NCBI GenBank assembly: GCA_903858185.1
Contig: CAIOHT010000009.1
Span: 1 to 41,067 of the forward strand
Reading direction: 5' to 3'
DNA from: an uncultured Caulobacterales bacterium
Lineage (GTDB): Bacteria; Pseudomonadota; Alphaproteobacteria; Caulobacterales; Caulobacteraceae
DNA length: 41,067 nucleotides
Made by a program: the position numbers and the translations under genes. Under the pieces are notes generated by a model. The model ran no database searches. It was not told the DNA's origin and saw only the letters and a list, made by a program, of their open reading frames with translations. Positions 1 to 8,952 of this stretch are shown one piece after another (the first letter of the stretch is position 1; the number at the start of each line of letters is the position of its first letter).

Positions 1-321
1 GCGCAGTCGCTGCTGGCCTGGGGCGGACATCCAGAGCCGCTGGGCCTGCCGAAGCGAACGCGGGACGGCGTGCTCATCGGGGTGCTCAGCCATGCCACGG
101 CGCTGGCCGCCCGAAATCTGCGTCGGGCCCGCGGCCTGACCGGGCCGGCGGTCTGGTGGGCGGACGGGCCGGAGCTGGCGCCCGTGCGCTATGCCGAGGT
201 GTTGCGGGTGGATCCGGTCGGCCCGGACTGGTCGCCGCCCGCGGGGTTCACGCCCCTGGAGCGGGCACACATGACACCGCATGCGCTGGCGGAGGCGTAC
301 TGGAGGGGGAGGATGGGGTGA
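1..321 (+). CDS. C-terminal fragment of an unrecognised protein
   Basis: The reading frame is open from the first base of the window and stops with TGA at 319-321, giving the last 106 residues of a protein whose start lies outside. The fragment is rich in Ala, Arg, Trp and Pro, includes LAARNLRRARGL, and ends in RMG. I see no motif that identifies a family, no membrane segment and no signal. GTG at 70 could serve as a start but nothing favours it over read-through from upstream. It converges with the indolepyruvate oxidoreductase gene, and a perfect 9-bp stem hairpin follows its stop by 9 bp. Function unknown; confidence refers to it being coding. Confidence 0.55.
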   Translation, partial: AQSLLAWGGHPEPLGLPKRTRDGVLIGVLSHATALAARNLRRARGLTGPAVWWADGPELAPVRYAEVLRVDPVGPDWSPPAGFTPLERAHMTPHALAEAYWRGRMG

Positions 322-330
322 GACGACCTG

Positions 331-352
331 TCCTCTCCCGTGAGGGAGAGGA
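331..352. terminator. Hairpin just after the partial gene
   Basis: TCCTCTCCC, loop GTGA, GGGAGAGGA form a perfect 9-bp stem 9 bp after the stop of the first gene. No T-run follows, so it is either a weak terminator or a half copy of the CTCTCCC palindrome family seen again at 8798-8942. Confidence 0.4.
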
Positions 353-413
353 AGGACGTTGGCGGACCTGCTCCTGATGTCCTGACGGCCAAGGGGCAAG
401 TGTCATTGAGCGC

Positions 414-494
414 GGGGACATGTACCGCAGGTACGTGTCCCTCAATCGAGTGGCCGCAGGGTTTAGGGGACACGTACCTTCGGTACATGTCCCC
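414..494. repeat. Paired-palindrome element A, copy 1
   Basis: Left hairpin GGGGACATGTACC/GGTACGTGTCCC, a spacer containing CAATCGAG and ending GGGTTTA, then right hairpin GGGGACACGTACC/GGTACATGTCCCC. Each hairpin has one mismatched position (A-C or G-T), and the right hairpin is the reverse complement of the left apart from the loop. The copy ends 7 bp before the stop codon of the convergent minus-strand gene at 502. It resembles a REP doublet (two REP units in inverted orientation). Confidence 0.85.
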
Positions 495-501
495 GATCAG
501 C

Positions 502-3500
502 CTACCCCCACTGCGCCCAGAGCGCCGCCTCGTCCGCCTTCGCCACCTTCACCGCCGCGTCCTTCACATGGCCGTAGCCGCGGATCTGTTGCGGGACGGC
601 GGCGATGCGGGCGGCGAGCGCGAGGCGTTCCGCCGTAAGGCCGGCCAGCAGTCGATCCAGCTGGGCCTCGTAGGAGACGATCAGGCCACGTTCCATCCGG
701 CGCTCCTCGGTCATGCCGAAGATGTCCAGCGGACCGCCGCGCAGGCCCTTCATCCGGGTCAGCATAGGGAAGACCAGGTCGATCATCCAGCCGCCGAGGG
801 CGATCTTCTTCGGCCTGCCGTCCGGCCCCTTGGGCGCGATCAGCGGCGGGCTCATCCAGACCTTGAGCTTGCCGCCCTTGAAGGTGCCGGCGAGCTCCGA
901 GGCGAACCGGCCGTCGGTGTAGAGCCGCGCGACCTCATACTCGTCCTTGTAGGCCATCAGCTTGTAGAGATTGGTCGCCACGGCCCGCGTCAGGACCTCG
1001 CCGCCCAGAGCGGTCTCGGCGACGCGCACCTGGGCCACCCGCTTCGCGTAGCGGTCGGCGTAGGCCGCGTTCTGATAGGCGGTCAGCTCGGCCGTGCGCC
1101 TGGCGATCAGGTCGTCCAGCGCCATCGTCTCGGGCGTGGCGACGTCGTCCTCGGGCTGGCCCTTGAACTCCGGATCCATCGCCGCCTTCCGGCCGACCTC
1201 GAAGGCCTGGAGGTTGGATTCGTAGTCCACGCCGTTCAGCTTGATCGCGCGGTAGATGGCGCGGCTGGAGATCGGGATCACGCCCTTCTGCCAGGTGAAG
1301 CCGAGCATGATCATGTTGGCGTAGATGCCGTCGCCCAGCTTGCCCTCGGCCAGCGCCTGCGAGGGGCAGGCGTCATAGCTCTTCGTCGCCGCGGCGACCT
1401 TGCGGGCCATGCCGGCGGTGTCGAAGCGGACGTCGCGGTTGGTGACGAAGTCGGCCGTCGGCGAGAAGTCGGCGTTGCCGAAGGCGCGGGTGGTCTTCTT
1501 GGAGAACAGCGCCAGGCCTTCCGGGCTGGCGGCCACCAGCAGATCGCACGCGATCAGCACGTCCGTCGAGGCCGCCGGCACGCGGCCGCCGACGATGGTG
1601 TCCTCGCGCTCGCCGATCTTGACGTGGCTGAACACCGAGCCGCCCTTTTGGGCCAGACCGGTCATGTCGACCACGCTGGCGGCGCGGCCGTCGACATGGG
1701 CGGCCATGGCCAGGATCGAGGCGACCGTGGTCACCCCGGTGCCGCCGATGCCGGTGAACAGGATGCGCCGCACCCCGACCAGCGGCTCGAACTCGGGCAG
1801 CGGGGTCGCGTCAGCGGTCAGGGCCGCCAACTTTTCCCGCGTGGCGTTCTCGGCGCCCTCTAGGGTGATGAACGACGGGCAGAAGCCGTCGACGCAGCTG
1901 TAGTCCTGGTTACAGGTCGACTGGTTGATCTTGCGCTTGCGGCCGAACTCGGTGTTCAGCGGCTCGACCGAGACGCAGTTGGACTTCACCGAACAGTCGC
2001 CGCAGCCCTCGCAGACCAGCGGGTTGATGAAGACGCGGCGCGGGGCCTTCTCCATCGTGCCGCGCTTGCGGCGGCGGCGCTTTTCAGTGGCGCAGGTCTG
2101 GTCGTAGAGCAGCACCGTCACGCCGGGCGTGTCGCGCAGCATGCGCTGGACCTTCATCAGGTCCGACCGCGGGAAAACCTCGACGCCCGGCGCCAGGTCG
2201 GTCACGCCCGCGTAGCGCTCCAGCTCGTCGACCACGACGACCGTCTTTGTAATGCCTTCGCTGGCCAGCTGGCGGGTGATCTGGGCCGGGGTGAAGCCGC
2301 TCTCGGCCGCCTGGCCGCCGGTCATGGCGACGGCGTCGTTGAACAGCAGCTTGTAGGTAATGTTGGCCCCGGCCGCGATCGCCGCCCGGATCGCCAGCGA
2401 GCCGGAGTGGTTGTAGGTGCCGTCGCCGAGGTTCTGGAAGACGTGCTTTTCACTGGTGAACGGCGCGGCGCCGACCCAGGTGAGGCCCTCGCCGCCCATA
2501 TGGGTGTTGAGGTCGGTCGAGGGGTCGTTGAACCCGGCCATGTAGTGGCAGCCGATCCCGGCCAGCGCCCGGCTGCCCTCCGGCAGGCGGGTCGAGGTGT
2601 TGTGCGGGCACCCCGAGCAGAAGAACGGCTTGCGCTGCTGGTCGCTGGCCAGGGTGACGGCGGCCATCGAGGCGGCGCTGACCTTGTCGAGGTAGGCCTG
2701 GGCCCGCTGGCGATGGGGGCCGTCCGGAAGATAGTTGTAGAGGTCCAGCGCGATCGCCGCGACGGTCAGGGAGCCGGTCTGCTCCATCAGCGGCCGCCCG
2801 TGCTCGTCCTTCTTGCCGATGATCCTGGGCCGGGCGTGGGCGGGCAGATCATAGAGGGCGGCGCGGGCCTGGTCCTCGATCAGCGGGCGCTTGTGCTCGA
2901 TGCACATCAGGGTCTCGAGGCCGGCGGCGAAGGCGCGCAGGCCTTGCGGCTCCAGCGGCCAGGGCATGCCGACCTTGTAGATCGAAACGCCGAGGGCGGC
3001 GGCCTCGTCGAGGCCGAGATCCATCGCCTGGAAGGCTTCGAGCACGTCCTTGTAGGCCTGGCCCGAGCAGACGATGCCCAGGCGCGGACGCGGCGCGGCC
3101 AGGGCGACGCGGTCGATGCCGTTGGCGCGGGCGAAGGCCAGGGCGGCAGGGATCCGGTAGTTGCGGAGCCGCAGCTCCTTGTCCATCGGCTGGTCCTTGG
3201 CCCGGATATGCAGGCCGCCCGGCGGCAGGGCGAAATTGTCCGGAACGATGTGCTTGTGACGGTCCAGCGAGACGTCGATGGTCACGCCGCTGTCCATGGT
3301 GTCGGCGAGCGCAATCAGCCCGATCCACAGGCCGCTGAAGCGCGACATCGACAGGCCGAGCAGGCCGTAGTCGAGCACCTCCTGCACGTCGGCCGGCGAC
3401 AGGACCGGCATCTCGAAGTCCTGGAAGGCGTACTCGGACTGCGACGGCAGGGTCGAGGACTTGCAGTTGTGGTCGTCGCCGGCGACGGCGATGACGCCGC

Positions 3501-3912
3501 CCTTCGGCGTGGTGCCGGCGAAGTTGGCGTGCTTGAAGACGTCGCCCGTGCGGTCGACACCCGGGGCCTTGCCGTACCACATGGCGCTGACGCCGTCGTA
3601 CTTCGCGCCGGGAAACAGGTTCGCCTGCTGGCTGCCCCAGACGGCCGTCGCGGCCAGGTCCTCGTTGAGGCCTTCCTTGAAGACGATCTCATGGCCGGTG
3701 AGCAGCTTGCGCGCCCTGGCGGCCTGCTGGTCCAGCCCGCCCAGGGGCGAGCCGCGATAGCCGGAAACGAACCCCGCCGTATTCAGCCCGTCGCGCAAAT
3801 CCAGGCGTCGACGGTCGAGCATGACACGGATCAATGCCTGCACGCCGGTAATGAACGCCCGGCCGTTTTCGAGCAGATATTTGTCGTCCAGCGTCACATT
3901 GTCGTGGCGCAT
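502..3912 (-). CDS. Indolepyruvate:ferredoxin oxidoreductase, fused subunits
   Basis: A 1136-residue 2-oxoacid:acceptor oxidoreductase that oxidatively decarboxylates indolepyruvate and related aryl- or branched 2-oxoacids to acyl-CoA, passing electrons to an iron-sulfur protein in the cytoplasm. In order I see the N-terminal pyrimidine-binding domain (about 1-230), the thiamine diphosphate domain (about 430-600) with GDGTYNHSG near 497 followed by LLFND, a cysteine-rich Fe-S region (about 634-682: VCEGCGDC, CNQDYSC, FCPSF), the gamma domain starting near 716 (FTGIGGTGVTT, GLAQKGGSVFSH), and a long C-terminal extension. Archaea encode the subunits separately; one fused polypeptide of this size is usual in proteobacteria. 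AGGAAAG lies about 9 bp before the ATG. The divergent AsnC-family gene is the obvious candidate regulator, probably responding to an amino acid. Confidence 0.93.
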   Translation of the reverse strand: MRHDNVTLDDKYLLENGRAFITGVQALIRVMLDRRRLDLRDGLNTAGFVSGYRGSPLGGLDQQAARARKLLTGHEIVFKEGLNEDLAATAVWGSQQANLFPGAKYDGVSAMWYGKAPGVDRTGDVFKHANFAGTTPKGGVIAVAGDDHNCKSSTLPSQSEYAFQDFEMPVLSPADVQEVLDYGLLGLSMSRFSGLWIGLIALADTMDSGVTIDVSLDRHKHIVPDNFALPPGGLHIRAKDQPMDKELRLRNYRIPAALAFARANGIDRVALAAPRPRLGIVCSGQAYKDVLEAFQAMDLGLDEAAALGVSIYKVGMPWPLEPQGLRAFAAGLETLMCIEHKRPLIEDQARAALYDLPAHARPRIIGKKDEHGRPLMEQTGSLTVAAIALDLYNYLPDGPHRQRAQAYLDKVSAASMAAVTLASDQQRKPFFCSGCPHNTSTRLPEGSRALAGIGCHYMAGFNDPSTDLNTHMGGEGLTWVGAAPFTSEKHVFQNLGDGTYNHSGSLAIRAAIAAGANITYKLLFNDAVAMTGGQAAESGFTPAQITRQLASEGITKTVVVVDELERYAGVTDLAPGVEVFPRSDLMKVQRMLRDTPGVTVLLYDQTCATEKRRRRKRGTMEKAPRRVFINPLVCEGCGDCSVKSNCVSVEPLNTEFGRKRKINQSTCNQDYSCVDGFCPSFITLEGAENATREKLAALTADATPLPEFEPLVGVRRILFTGIGGTGVTTVASILAMAAHVDGRAASVVDMTGLAQKGGSVFSHVKIGEREDTIVGGRVPAASTDVLIACDLLVAASPEGLALFSKKTTRAFGNADFSPTADFVTNRDVRFDTAGMARKVAAATKSYDACPSQALAEGKLGDGIYANMIMLGFTWQKGVIPISSRAIYRAIKLNGVDYESNLQAFEVGRKAAMDPEFKGQPEDDVATPETMALDDLIARRTAELTAYQNAAYADRYAKRVAQVRVAETALGGEVLTRAVATNLYKLMAYKDEYEVARLYTDGRFASELAGTFKGGKLKVWMSPPLIAPKGPDGRPKKIALGGWMIDLVFPMLTRMKGLRGGPLDIFGMTEERRMERGLIVSYEAQLDRLLAGLTAERLALAARIAAVPQQIRGYGHVKDAAVKVAKADEAALWAQWG

Positions 3913-3955
3913 TGAAAAATCTTTCCTGTGGCGGGCTCGGTTCAGCTTGCAAGAT

Positions 3956-3984
3956 CATATAAGCACGGCGAAATTGCTTGCCAA
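3956..3984 (-). promoter_or_regulatory. Candidate promoter of the indolepyruvate oxidoreductase
   Basis: On the minus strand TTGGCA (3984-3979), a 17-bp spacer and TATATG (3961-3956) resemble a housekeeping promoter. The spacer contains the half-site reading GCACGGC on the plus strand, where a regulator could act. Position and sequence only; not verified. Confidence 0.45.
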
Positions 3985-4017
3985 AGCCGTGCCCCATTCA
4001 CCGTGCTGTTCGGCACG
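3963..4017. promoter_or_regulatory. Cluster of four GCACGG/CCGTGC half-sites
   Basis: GCACGGC (3963-3969), GCCGTGC (3986-3992), CCGTGC (4001-4006) and GGCACG (4012-4017) form two inverted pairs within 55 bp between the divergent AsnC-family regulator and the oxidoreductase. Members of this family bind multiple spaced half-sites as octamers, so this is a plausible autoregulatory and target operator. Inference from spacing and symmetry. Confidence 0.4.
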
Positions 4018-4053
4018 ATCAGGGCGCGGAACGGCATATTGGGGGAAAAAGGT

Positions 4054-4551
4054 TTGGCCGAGCAGCTTGACGCGGTTGACGCAAAGATTCTCGATCTCAT
4101 CCAGCACGACGCCAGCCTGTCCGTCGCCGAGATCGCCGAGCGCGTGGGCCTCAGCTCCAGCCCCTGCTGGCGGCGGATCAAGCGGCTCGAAGACGCCGGC
4201 ATCATCCAGCGCCGGGTGACCATCCTCGACCGCGAGCAACTGGGCCTGGGTTTCGAGGTCTATTGCACCGTGAAGCTGTCGCTGCCGACCAAGGAGAACC
4301 TCGAACAGTTCGAGACCAACGTCGTGAAGTGGGCCGAGGTCGTGCAGTGCGCCACCGTCACCGGCGCCGCGGACTATGAGCTGCGGGTGATCACGCGAGA
4401 CATGCATGCCTTCGACGACTTCCTGCGCGAAAAGATCCTGTCGCTGGGGCTGGTGTCGAACATCGAGAGCCGCATCGTGATCCGCGGCGTGAAGAACACC
4501 ACCGCCGTGCCGCTCGGGATGGTCAGCCCCTATGTCAGCCCGCACGGCTAG
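4054..4551 (+). CDS. Lrp/AsnC-family transcriptional regulator
   Basis: A 165-residue amino-acid-responsive DNA-binding protein. The N-terminal winged helix-turn-helix covers about residues 5-55 (LSVAEIAERVGLS then CWRRIKRLEDAGII) and the C-terminal ligand-binding RAM domain about 65-150 (CATVTGAADYELRVITRDM). The frame stays open further upstream (GTG at 3928), but TTG at 4054 has GGGGGA 7 bp before it and gives the usual family length, so I chose TTG. It is transcribed away from the indolepyruvate oxidoreductase, a common alphaproteobacterial arrangement, and probably controls that gene in response to an aromatic or branched amino acid (inferred). Confidence 0.88.
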   Translation: MAEQLDAVDAKILDLIQHDASLSVAEIAERVGLSSSPCWRRIKRLEDAGIIQRRVTILDREQLGLGFEVYCTVKLSLPTKENLEQFETNVVKWAEVVQCATVTGAADYELRVITRDMHAFDDFLREKILSLGLVSNIESRIVIRGVKNTTAVPLGMVSPYVSPHG

Positions 4552-4640
4552 ACCCGCGACGCCCTGAAGCGCCCTCTTCCGCTTCGCCAGGGGACACGCC
4601 ATCTTCGCGGCCGGCACGCCACAGCCCCGGAGCCCTCCCC

Positions 4641-5504
4641 ATGATCGACCTCATCCTTGACCAGCACCGGCGCGATCTCGGCGGGTTCGAGGTGGGCCGG
4701 GTGCTGCCGCAGGCGGCGCGGCGGATGGTCGGCCCGTTCATCTTCTTCGACCGCATGGGCCCGGCGGACTTCCAGCCCGGCTTCCCGCGCAGTGTCGACG
4801 TGCGGCCCCATCCGCACATCGGCCTGTCGACCCTGAGCTATCTGTTCAATGGCGAGATGACCCACCGCGACAGCGTCGGCTCGGACATCGTGATCCGGCC
4901 CGGCGAGGTCAACTGGATGACCGCCGGCAGCGGGATCACCCACTCCGAGCGGTTCGAGGGGCTGCGCGAGCATGGCGGCCGGATGGACGGCATCCAGACC
5001 TGGCTGGCCCTGCCGAATGAAGCGGAGGAAACCGCCCCGGCCTTCTCGCACCATGCCGGCAATGAGGACCTGCCGTTCTATGCCGGCGACGGCATGACGG
5101 CGCGGCTGGTCGCCGGCTCGGCGTTCGGCGTCACGGCGAGCGTGCCGGTGTTTTCGCCGCTGTTCTATGTGCACTGGGAACTGGCCGAGGGCGTCACCGC
5201 CGGCCTGCCCGCCGAGTATCCCGAGCGAGCGGCCTATGTCGCCAAGGGCAGTATCGAAGTCGACAACCGGACCATCAGCGAAGGCCAGATGGTCGTCTTC
5301 GTGCCGGGCCAGACCGTGCCGGTCAAGGCCCTGACCGCCGCCAGCGTGATCCTGATCGGCGGCGAACCCGTCGGCGAACGGTTCATCGAGTGGAACTTCG
5401 TCTCGTCGAGCAAGGACCGCATCGAACAGGCCAAGGCCGACTGGCGCGCCGGCCGGATGAAGCTGCCGGACCTCGACGACGGCGAGTTTATTCCGCTGCC
5501 CTGA
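4641..5504 (+). CDS. Pirin family protein
   Basis: A 287-residue bicupin of the pirin family. The metal site is intact in the N-terminal cupin: PHPHIG gives His57 and His59, and GSGITHSE supplies the third His and the Glu. The second cupin covers roughly residues 150-270 (VFVPGQTVPVKAL, ILIGGEPVGERFIEWNFVSSSKDRIEQAK). Some bacterial pirins have quercetin 2,3-dioxygenase activity and others act as protein partners of metabolic enzymes; the sequence does not decide between these. ATG at 4641 follows a C-rich stretch with no clear Shine-Dalgarno. It lies 89 bp after the AsnC-family gene in the same direction and may be read through from it. Family confident, role unknown. Confidence 0.9.
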   Translation: MIDLILDQHRRDLGGFEVGRVLPQAARRMVGPFIFFDRMGPADFQPGFPRSVDVRPHPHIGLSTLSYLFNGEMTHRDSVGSDIVIRPGEVNWMTAGSGITHSERFEGLREHGGRMDGIQTWLALPNEAEETAPAFSHHAGNEDLPFYAGDGMTARLVAGSAFGVTASVPVFSPLFYVHWELAEGVTAGLPAEYPERAAYVAKGSIEVDNRTISEGQMVVFVPGQTVPVKALTAASVILIGGEPVGERFIEWNFVSSSKDRIEQAKADWRAGRMKLPDLDDGEFIPLP

Positions 5505-5511
5505 CGACGGG

Positions 5512-6081
5512 TCAGGCCGGTGGCTTCCGGGACGGGATAAAGAGCATGAACCGGGCGACCGGGCGCTTGAAGGCGATCAGATAGGCGACATGGGCGCCGA
5601 CGAGCCCCATCAGCAGGTTGCCGAGCAGTTCGTGCGCCTCGCCCAGCGGGCCGTCTTCTTCGCCTTCGCCTTCATCGCCCCCTTCGTCGCCCTCTTCGCC
5701 ATACTGTTCGACACCCTGGGTCGCCGACGCCGGGGCCCGGCCGGGGGATTGAGACAGGCCGAACAAGCGTCCGCCGTCCATTGCGATGCCGGTTCCCGTG
5801 ACGCCGATCAGCGCGACCGCGATGCTCATCAGGAGCACCCGGCTTATGACCGGGTGCGCGAACAGGTTATCGAGCTTCAGCCCGTGAAACTCGGGATAGA
5901 AGCGCGAAAGCCCGAGCTGCCGCGCGCCGGTCAGGGCGAGGAGCAGCCGGACCAGGATCATCGCGCCGACGCCGTAGCCCAGCCACAGGTGCAGTCGCCC
6001 CCATTCGGGACTGAAGAAGGCGAAGATGACAATGACGGCGAGAGCAGCGTGGTAGAGCCGCAAGCGATGCATGGCGGACAT
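5512..6081 (-). CDS. Cytochrome b561-type membrane protein
   Basis: A 189-residue inner-membrane di-heme cytochrome b of the bacterial b561/hydrogenase cytochrome b superfamily. Four hydrophobic segments lie at about 12-24, 32-50, 80-98 and 152-170. Histidines suited to heme ligation are His11 (RLYHAALA), His31, His150 (GEAHELLGN) and His164 (VGAHVAYL). Such proteins pass electrons between quinone and a partner. The third and fourth helices are separated by an unusually acidic Gly/Glu/Asp linker (about residues 128-144). AGGA precedes the ATG by 7 bp. An internal start at Met4 is possible. It ends 7 bp from the convergent pirin stop. The electron partner is not evident from the neighbours. 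Confidence 0.83.
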   Translation of the reverse strand: MSAMHRLRLYHAALAVIVIFAFFSPEWGRLHLWLGYGVGAMILVRLLLALTGARQLGLSRFYPEFHGLKLDNLFAHPVISRVLLMSIAVALIGVTGTGIAMDGGRLFGLSQSPGRAPASATQGVEQYGEEGDEGGDEGEGEEDGPLGEAHELLGNLLMGLVGAHVAYLIAFKRPVARFMLFIPSRKPPA

Positions 6082-6166
6082 TGGGCATTCCTGACGGGAG
6101 CCGACCCGGAAGGCTGGCCCCTGACATCACCCTCGGCGAGACGATCGCCGGCCGCCATGATCCAGG

Positions 6167-6796
6167 TCAGGTCTTCAGCGTCTTCCGGGCCGCGAGGGCA
6201 TACTCGACGCCGGTCCAGATCGTCACCGCGACGGCCAGCCAGAGCACGATGTCGGCCGCCATGGTGGCCTGCTGGGCCAGGGCCGGGTCGCGGGGCAGGC
6301 CCCAGGCGATCCAGCCGCCGACGAACAGCTGGCCGCCGAGCGCCAGCAGTTGCAGCGTCGTCTTCCACTTGGCCAGCAGGGTCACCGGCAGGGTCAGGCC
6401 CTTCGGCGCCAGCGTCTCGCGCAGGGCGCTGACCGCGAACTCCCGGAACAGGATCAGACCGCCGGCCAGGCCGACCATCCATGATCCCAGAACCGCCAGG
6501 CCGACGACCGCCCCGGCCACCAGAACCTTGTCGGCGATCGGATCGAGGATGGCGCCGAGCGTGCTCTCGACCTTGTACTTGCGCGCCAGCCAGCCGTCGA
6601 AGAAGTCGGTGATGGCCGCGATGGCGAAGCCCCAGAAGGCGGTGAAGTAGAAGCCGGTCTGCACCAGCTGCGGATCGATCCCCGTCGACACCAGCCACAT
6701 GATGATCGGCTGCGACGCGAGGCCCAGCATCGCCAGGAAGACGACCAGCGTCAGGACCAGCCGCAGGCCGGTGATGAGGTTCGGAAGATGTTTCAT
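6167..6796 (-). CDS. pgsA: CDP-diacylglycerol--glycerol-3-phosphate 3-phosphatidyltransferase
   Basis: A 209-residue integral membrane enzyme that makes phosphatidylglycerophosphate from CDP-diacylglycerol and glycerol-3-phosphate, the committed step to phosphatidylglycerol and cardiolipin. The CDP-alcohol phosphotransferase signature D-G-x2-A-R-x8-G-x3-D-x3-D is complete in DFFDGWLARKYK followed by LGAILDPIADK. The N-terminus MKHLPNLITGLRLVLTLVV is the usual start of this family, and hydrophobic segments follow throughout. It lies 75 bp downstream of uvrC on the same strand, a pairing common in bacteria, so co-transcription is likely despite the hairpin between them. Function well supported by the motif. 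Confidence 0.93.
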   Translation of the reverse strand: MKHLPNLITGLRLVLTLVVFLAMLGLASQPIIMWLVSTGIDPQLVQTGFYFTAFWGFAIAAITDFFDGWLARKYKVESTLGAILDPIADKVLVAGAVVGLAVLGSWMVGLAGGLILFREFAVSALRETLAPKGLTLPVTLLAKWKTTLQLLALGGQLFVGGWIAWGLPRDPALAQQATMAADIVLWLAVAVTIWTGVEYALAARKTLKT

Positions 6797-6845
6797 GCCG
6801 CGTGACTAGCGGGTTTTTTGGCGGGGGCCAAATCCCTTGGCCGAT

Positions 6846-6867
6846 CCTCCCCGGCTTGCCGGGGAGG
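6846..6867. other. Hairpin between uvrC and pgsA
   Basis: CCTCCCCGGC / GCCGGGGAGG makes a stable stem 4 bp after the uvrC stop. There is no T-run on the minus strand after it, so it probably does not terminate fully; it resembles the CTCCCCG palindromes elsewhere in the window. Confidence 0.45.
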
Positions 6868-6871
6868 GGGA

Positions 6872-8737
6872 TCATTTTCTGAAGTAGTCGTGGATCCGCT
6901 GGGCCAGGGGTTCGCTGACGCCGTCGACCTTCATCAGGTCGCCGACGGTCGCCTTGCCGACCTCGCGGGCGGAGCCGAAGGCATGCAGCAGGGCGCGCTT
7001 GCGGCCGGGGCCGATGCCGTCGATCTCGTCGAGCGGGTTCTTCTTCATGTCCATCGAGCGGCGCGTGCGATGGGCGCCGATGGCGAAGTGGTGCGCCTCG
7101 TCGCGCAGGCGCTGGAGGTAGTACAGCACCGGCGATTTGGGCTCGAGCATGAAGGGCGTCTTGCCGGGCATGAAGAACCGCTCCAGCCCCGCGTCGCGGT
7201 CCGGGCCCTTGGCCACCCCGACCACAGCGATGTCGTCGACGCCGAGGTCGGCCATCACCTCCAGCACAGCGTCGAGCTGGCCCTTGCCGCCGTCGATCAG
7301 CACCAGGTCGGGGCGGGCGCTGTCGTCGCCCTCCTCCTCTTCCTTGACCAGGCGGGCGAAGCGGCGCCGCAGCACCTCCTTCATCATGCCGTAGTCGTCG
7401 CCGGGGGTGAGCTCGGTCCCCTTGATGTTGAACTTGCGGTACTGGTTCTTCTGGAAGCCGTCCGGCCCGGCCACGACCATGCCGCCGACCGCGTTGGTCC
7501 CCTGGATGTGGCTGTTGTCGTAGACCTCGATCCGCTCGGGCGTGGTGTCGAGCCCGAACGCCTCGGCAACGCCGGTCAGCAGTTTCCCCTGGGCGGAGCT
7601 CTCGGCCATCTTGCGGCCCAGCGCCTCGCGGGCGTTGTTGACCGCCTGGTCGACCAGCTGCTTCTTCTCGCCCCGCTTCGGCTGAACGATCTCGATCCTG
7701 CGGCCGCCCTTCATACTGAAGGCCTCGGCGAACAGCTCGTGCTCGAACGGCTGGACGTTGACGAGGATCGACCGCGGGATCGGCCGGTCGTCGTAGAACT
7801 GGCCCAGAAACGCGCTCATCACCTCAGCGTCGCCGTCGGACTTGTCGACGCGCGGGAAGTAGGCGCGGTTGCCCCAGTTCTGGCCGGCGCGGAAGAAGAA
7901 CACCTGGACGCAGGCCTGGCCGCCCTCGGCAAACAGCGCGAAGACGTCGGCCTCGTCGACCGTCTCCGGATTGACCTGGGTCTCCTGGGCCACCGATGAC
8001 AGGGCGCGAATCCGGTCGCGCAGCCGGGCGGCGCGCTCGAACTCCAGGTCATCGGATGCGGCCTGCATCGCCTCGGACATCCGCTGCATCACCGCCCGGC
8101 TCTTGCCGCGCAGGAAGGCCTCGGACTCCTCGACCAGCTTCGCATAGTCGTCCAGCGCGATCAGGCCGGTGCAGGGCGCGGCGCAGCGCTTGATCTGGTG
8201 CAGCATGCAGGGCCGGGTGCGGCTGTCGTAGACACTGTCGGAACAGGACCGCAGCAGGAAGGCCTTCTGCAGGGTGTTGAGCGTGCGGTTGACCGCCCCG
8301 GCCGAGGCGAACGGTCCGAAATAGTCGCCCTTGATCGTGTGCGCGCCGCGATGCTTGCGCAGTTGCGGGGCTGCGTGATCACGGCGGATGACGATCTCGG
8401 GGAAGCTCTTGTCGTCGCGCAGCAGCACGTTGAAGCGCGGCTTCATCTGCTTGATCAGGTTGATCTCGAGCAGCAGGGCGTCGGTCTCGGTGCGGGTCGA
8501 GACGAACTCCATCGACCGGGTCAGGTCGACCATGTGGGCGATGCGGTTGGTGTGGAACCGCCCCTGGGCGTACTGGATCACCCGCTTCTTCAGCGAGCGC
8601 GCCTTGCCGACATAGAGCACCTCCCCGCCCTCGCCGATCATCCGGTACACGCCCGGCGCGTCCGGCAGCCGTTTGGCGTGGTCGGCGATCAGGGCGGCGC
8701 CGGTGAGGGCCGGGGCTGTGTCGGAGGGCGAGGTCAC
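6872..8737 (-). CDS. uvrC: UvrABC system protein C (excinuclease ABC subunit C)
   Basis: A 621-residue nucleotide excision repair endonuclease that makes both incisions around a lesion loaded by UvrA2-UvrB. The GIY-YIG nuclease lies at about residues 26-105 ([21 protein letters not shown]), the cysteine cluster follows ([18 protein letters not shown]), the UvrB-interacting UVR motif is near 210-240 ([18 protein letters not shown]), the RNase H-like nuclease comes next ([25 protein letters not shown]), and tandem helix-hairpin-helix motifs close the protein ([24 protein letters not shown]). All expected domains are present and the length is normal. The start is GTG with only weak ribosome-binding signal. 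It precedes pgsA in the same direction. Confidence 0.96.
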   Translation of the reverse strand: MTSPSDTAPALTGAALIADHAKRLPDAPGVYRMIGEGGEVLYVGKARSLKKRVIQYAQGRFHTNRIAHMVDLTRSMEFVSTRTETDALLLEINLIKQMKPRFNVLLRDDKSFPEIVIRRDHAAPQLRKHRGAHTIKGDYFGPFASAGAVNRTLNTLQKAFLLRSCSDSVYDSRTRPCMLHQIKRCAAPCTGLIALDDYAKLVEESEAFLRGKSRAVMQRMSEAMQAASDDLEFERAARLRDRIRALSSVAQETQVNPETVDEADVFALFAEGGQACVQVFFFRAGQNWGNRAYFPRVDKSDGDAEVMSAFLGQFYDDRPIPRSILVNVQPFEHELFAEAFSMKGGRRIEIVQPKRGEKKQLVDQAVNNAREALGRKMAESSAQGKLLTGVAEAFGLDTTPERIEVYDNSHIQGTNAVGGMVVAGPDGFQKNQYRKFNIKGTELTPGDDYGMMKEVLRRRFARLVKEEEEGDDSARPDLVLIDGGKGQLDAVLEVMADLGVDDIAVVGVAKGPDRDAGLERFFMPGKTPFMLEPKSPVLYYLQRLRDEAHHFAIGAHRTRRSMDMKKNPLDEIDGIGPGRKRALLHAFGSAREVGKATVGDLMKVDGVSEPLAQRIHDYFRK

Positions 8738-8797
8738 GGGGAGAGATATAGGGGAGTCGGGCGGGGCTGGTCAGGGGGTGTTGGCAGCATCGTCAAT

Positions 8798-8942
8798 CCT
8801 CTCCCGGAGGGAGAGGGGGACCATGCGGAGCATGGTGGAGAGGGAGACGCCGCTGGTGGAAGGTTCAGCGCGCGTGTTTCCGCCGCCTGTTCCTCCCTCT
8901 CCGACCCGGCTCCGCCGGGCCACCTCTCCCTCCGGGAGAGGC
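8798..8942. repeat. Long inverted repeat, CTCTCCC family (C)
   Basis: The left arm has CCTCTCCCGGAGGGAGAGG and the right arm has CCTCTCCCTCCGGGAGAGG. Between them further complementary stretches (GGTGGAGAGGGA against TCCCTCTCC) allow a long nested hairpin. It fills the gap between the start of uvrC and the end of the enoyl-CoA hydratase. Confidence 0.75.
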
Positions 8943-8952
8943 AGGTTTTCCC

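Noticed and set aside
340-1863. Long plus-strand frame of over 500 codons opposite the indolepyruvate oxidoreductase
   Set aside because: It is antisense to a protein with clear catalytic motifs, and the translation is Arg/Ala/Gly/His-rich, as expected from a shadow frame; its start is in repeat A.
3928-4053. N-terminal extension of the AsnC-type regulator from GTG 3928
   Set aside because: It would add 42 residues unlike the family, and TTG 4054 has the better Shine-Dalgarno.
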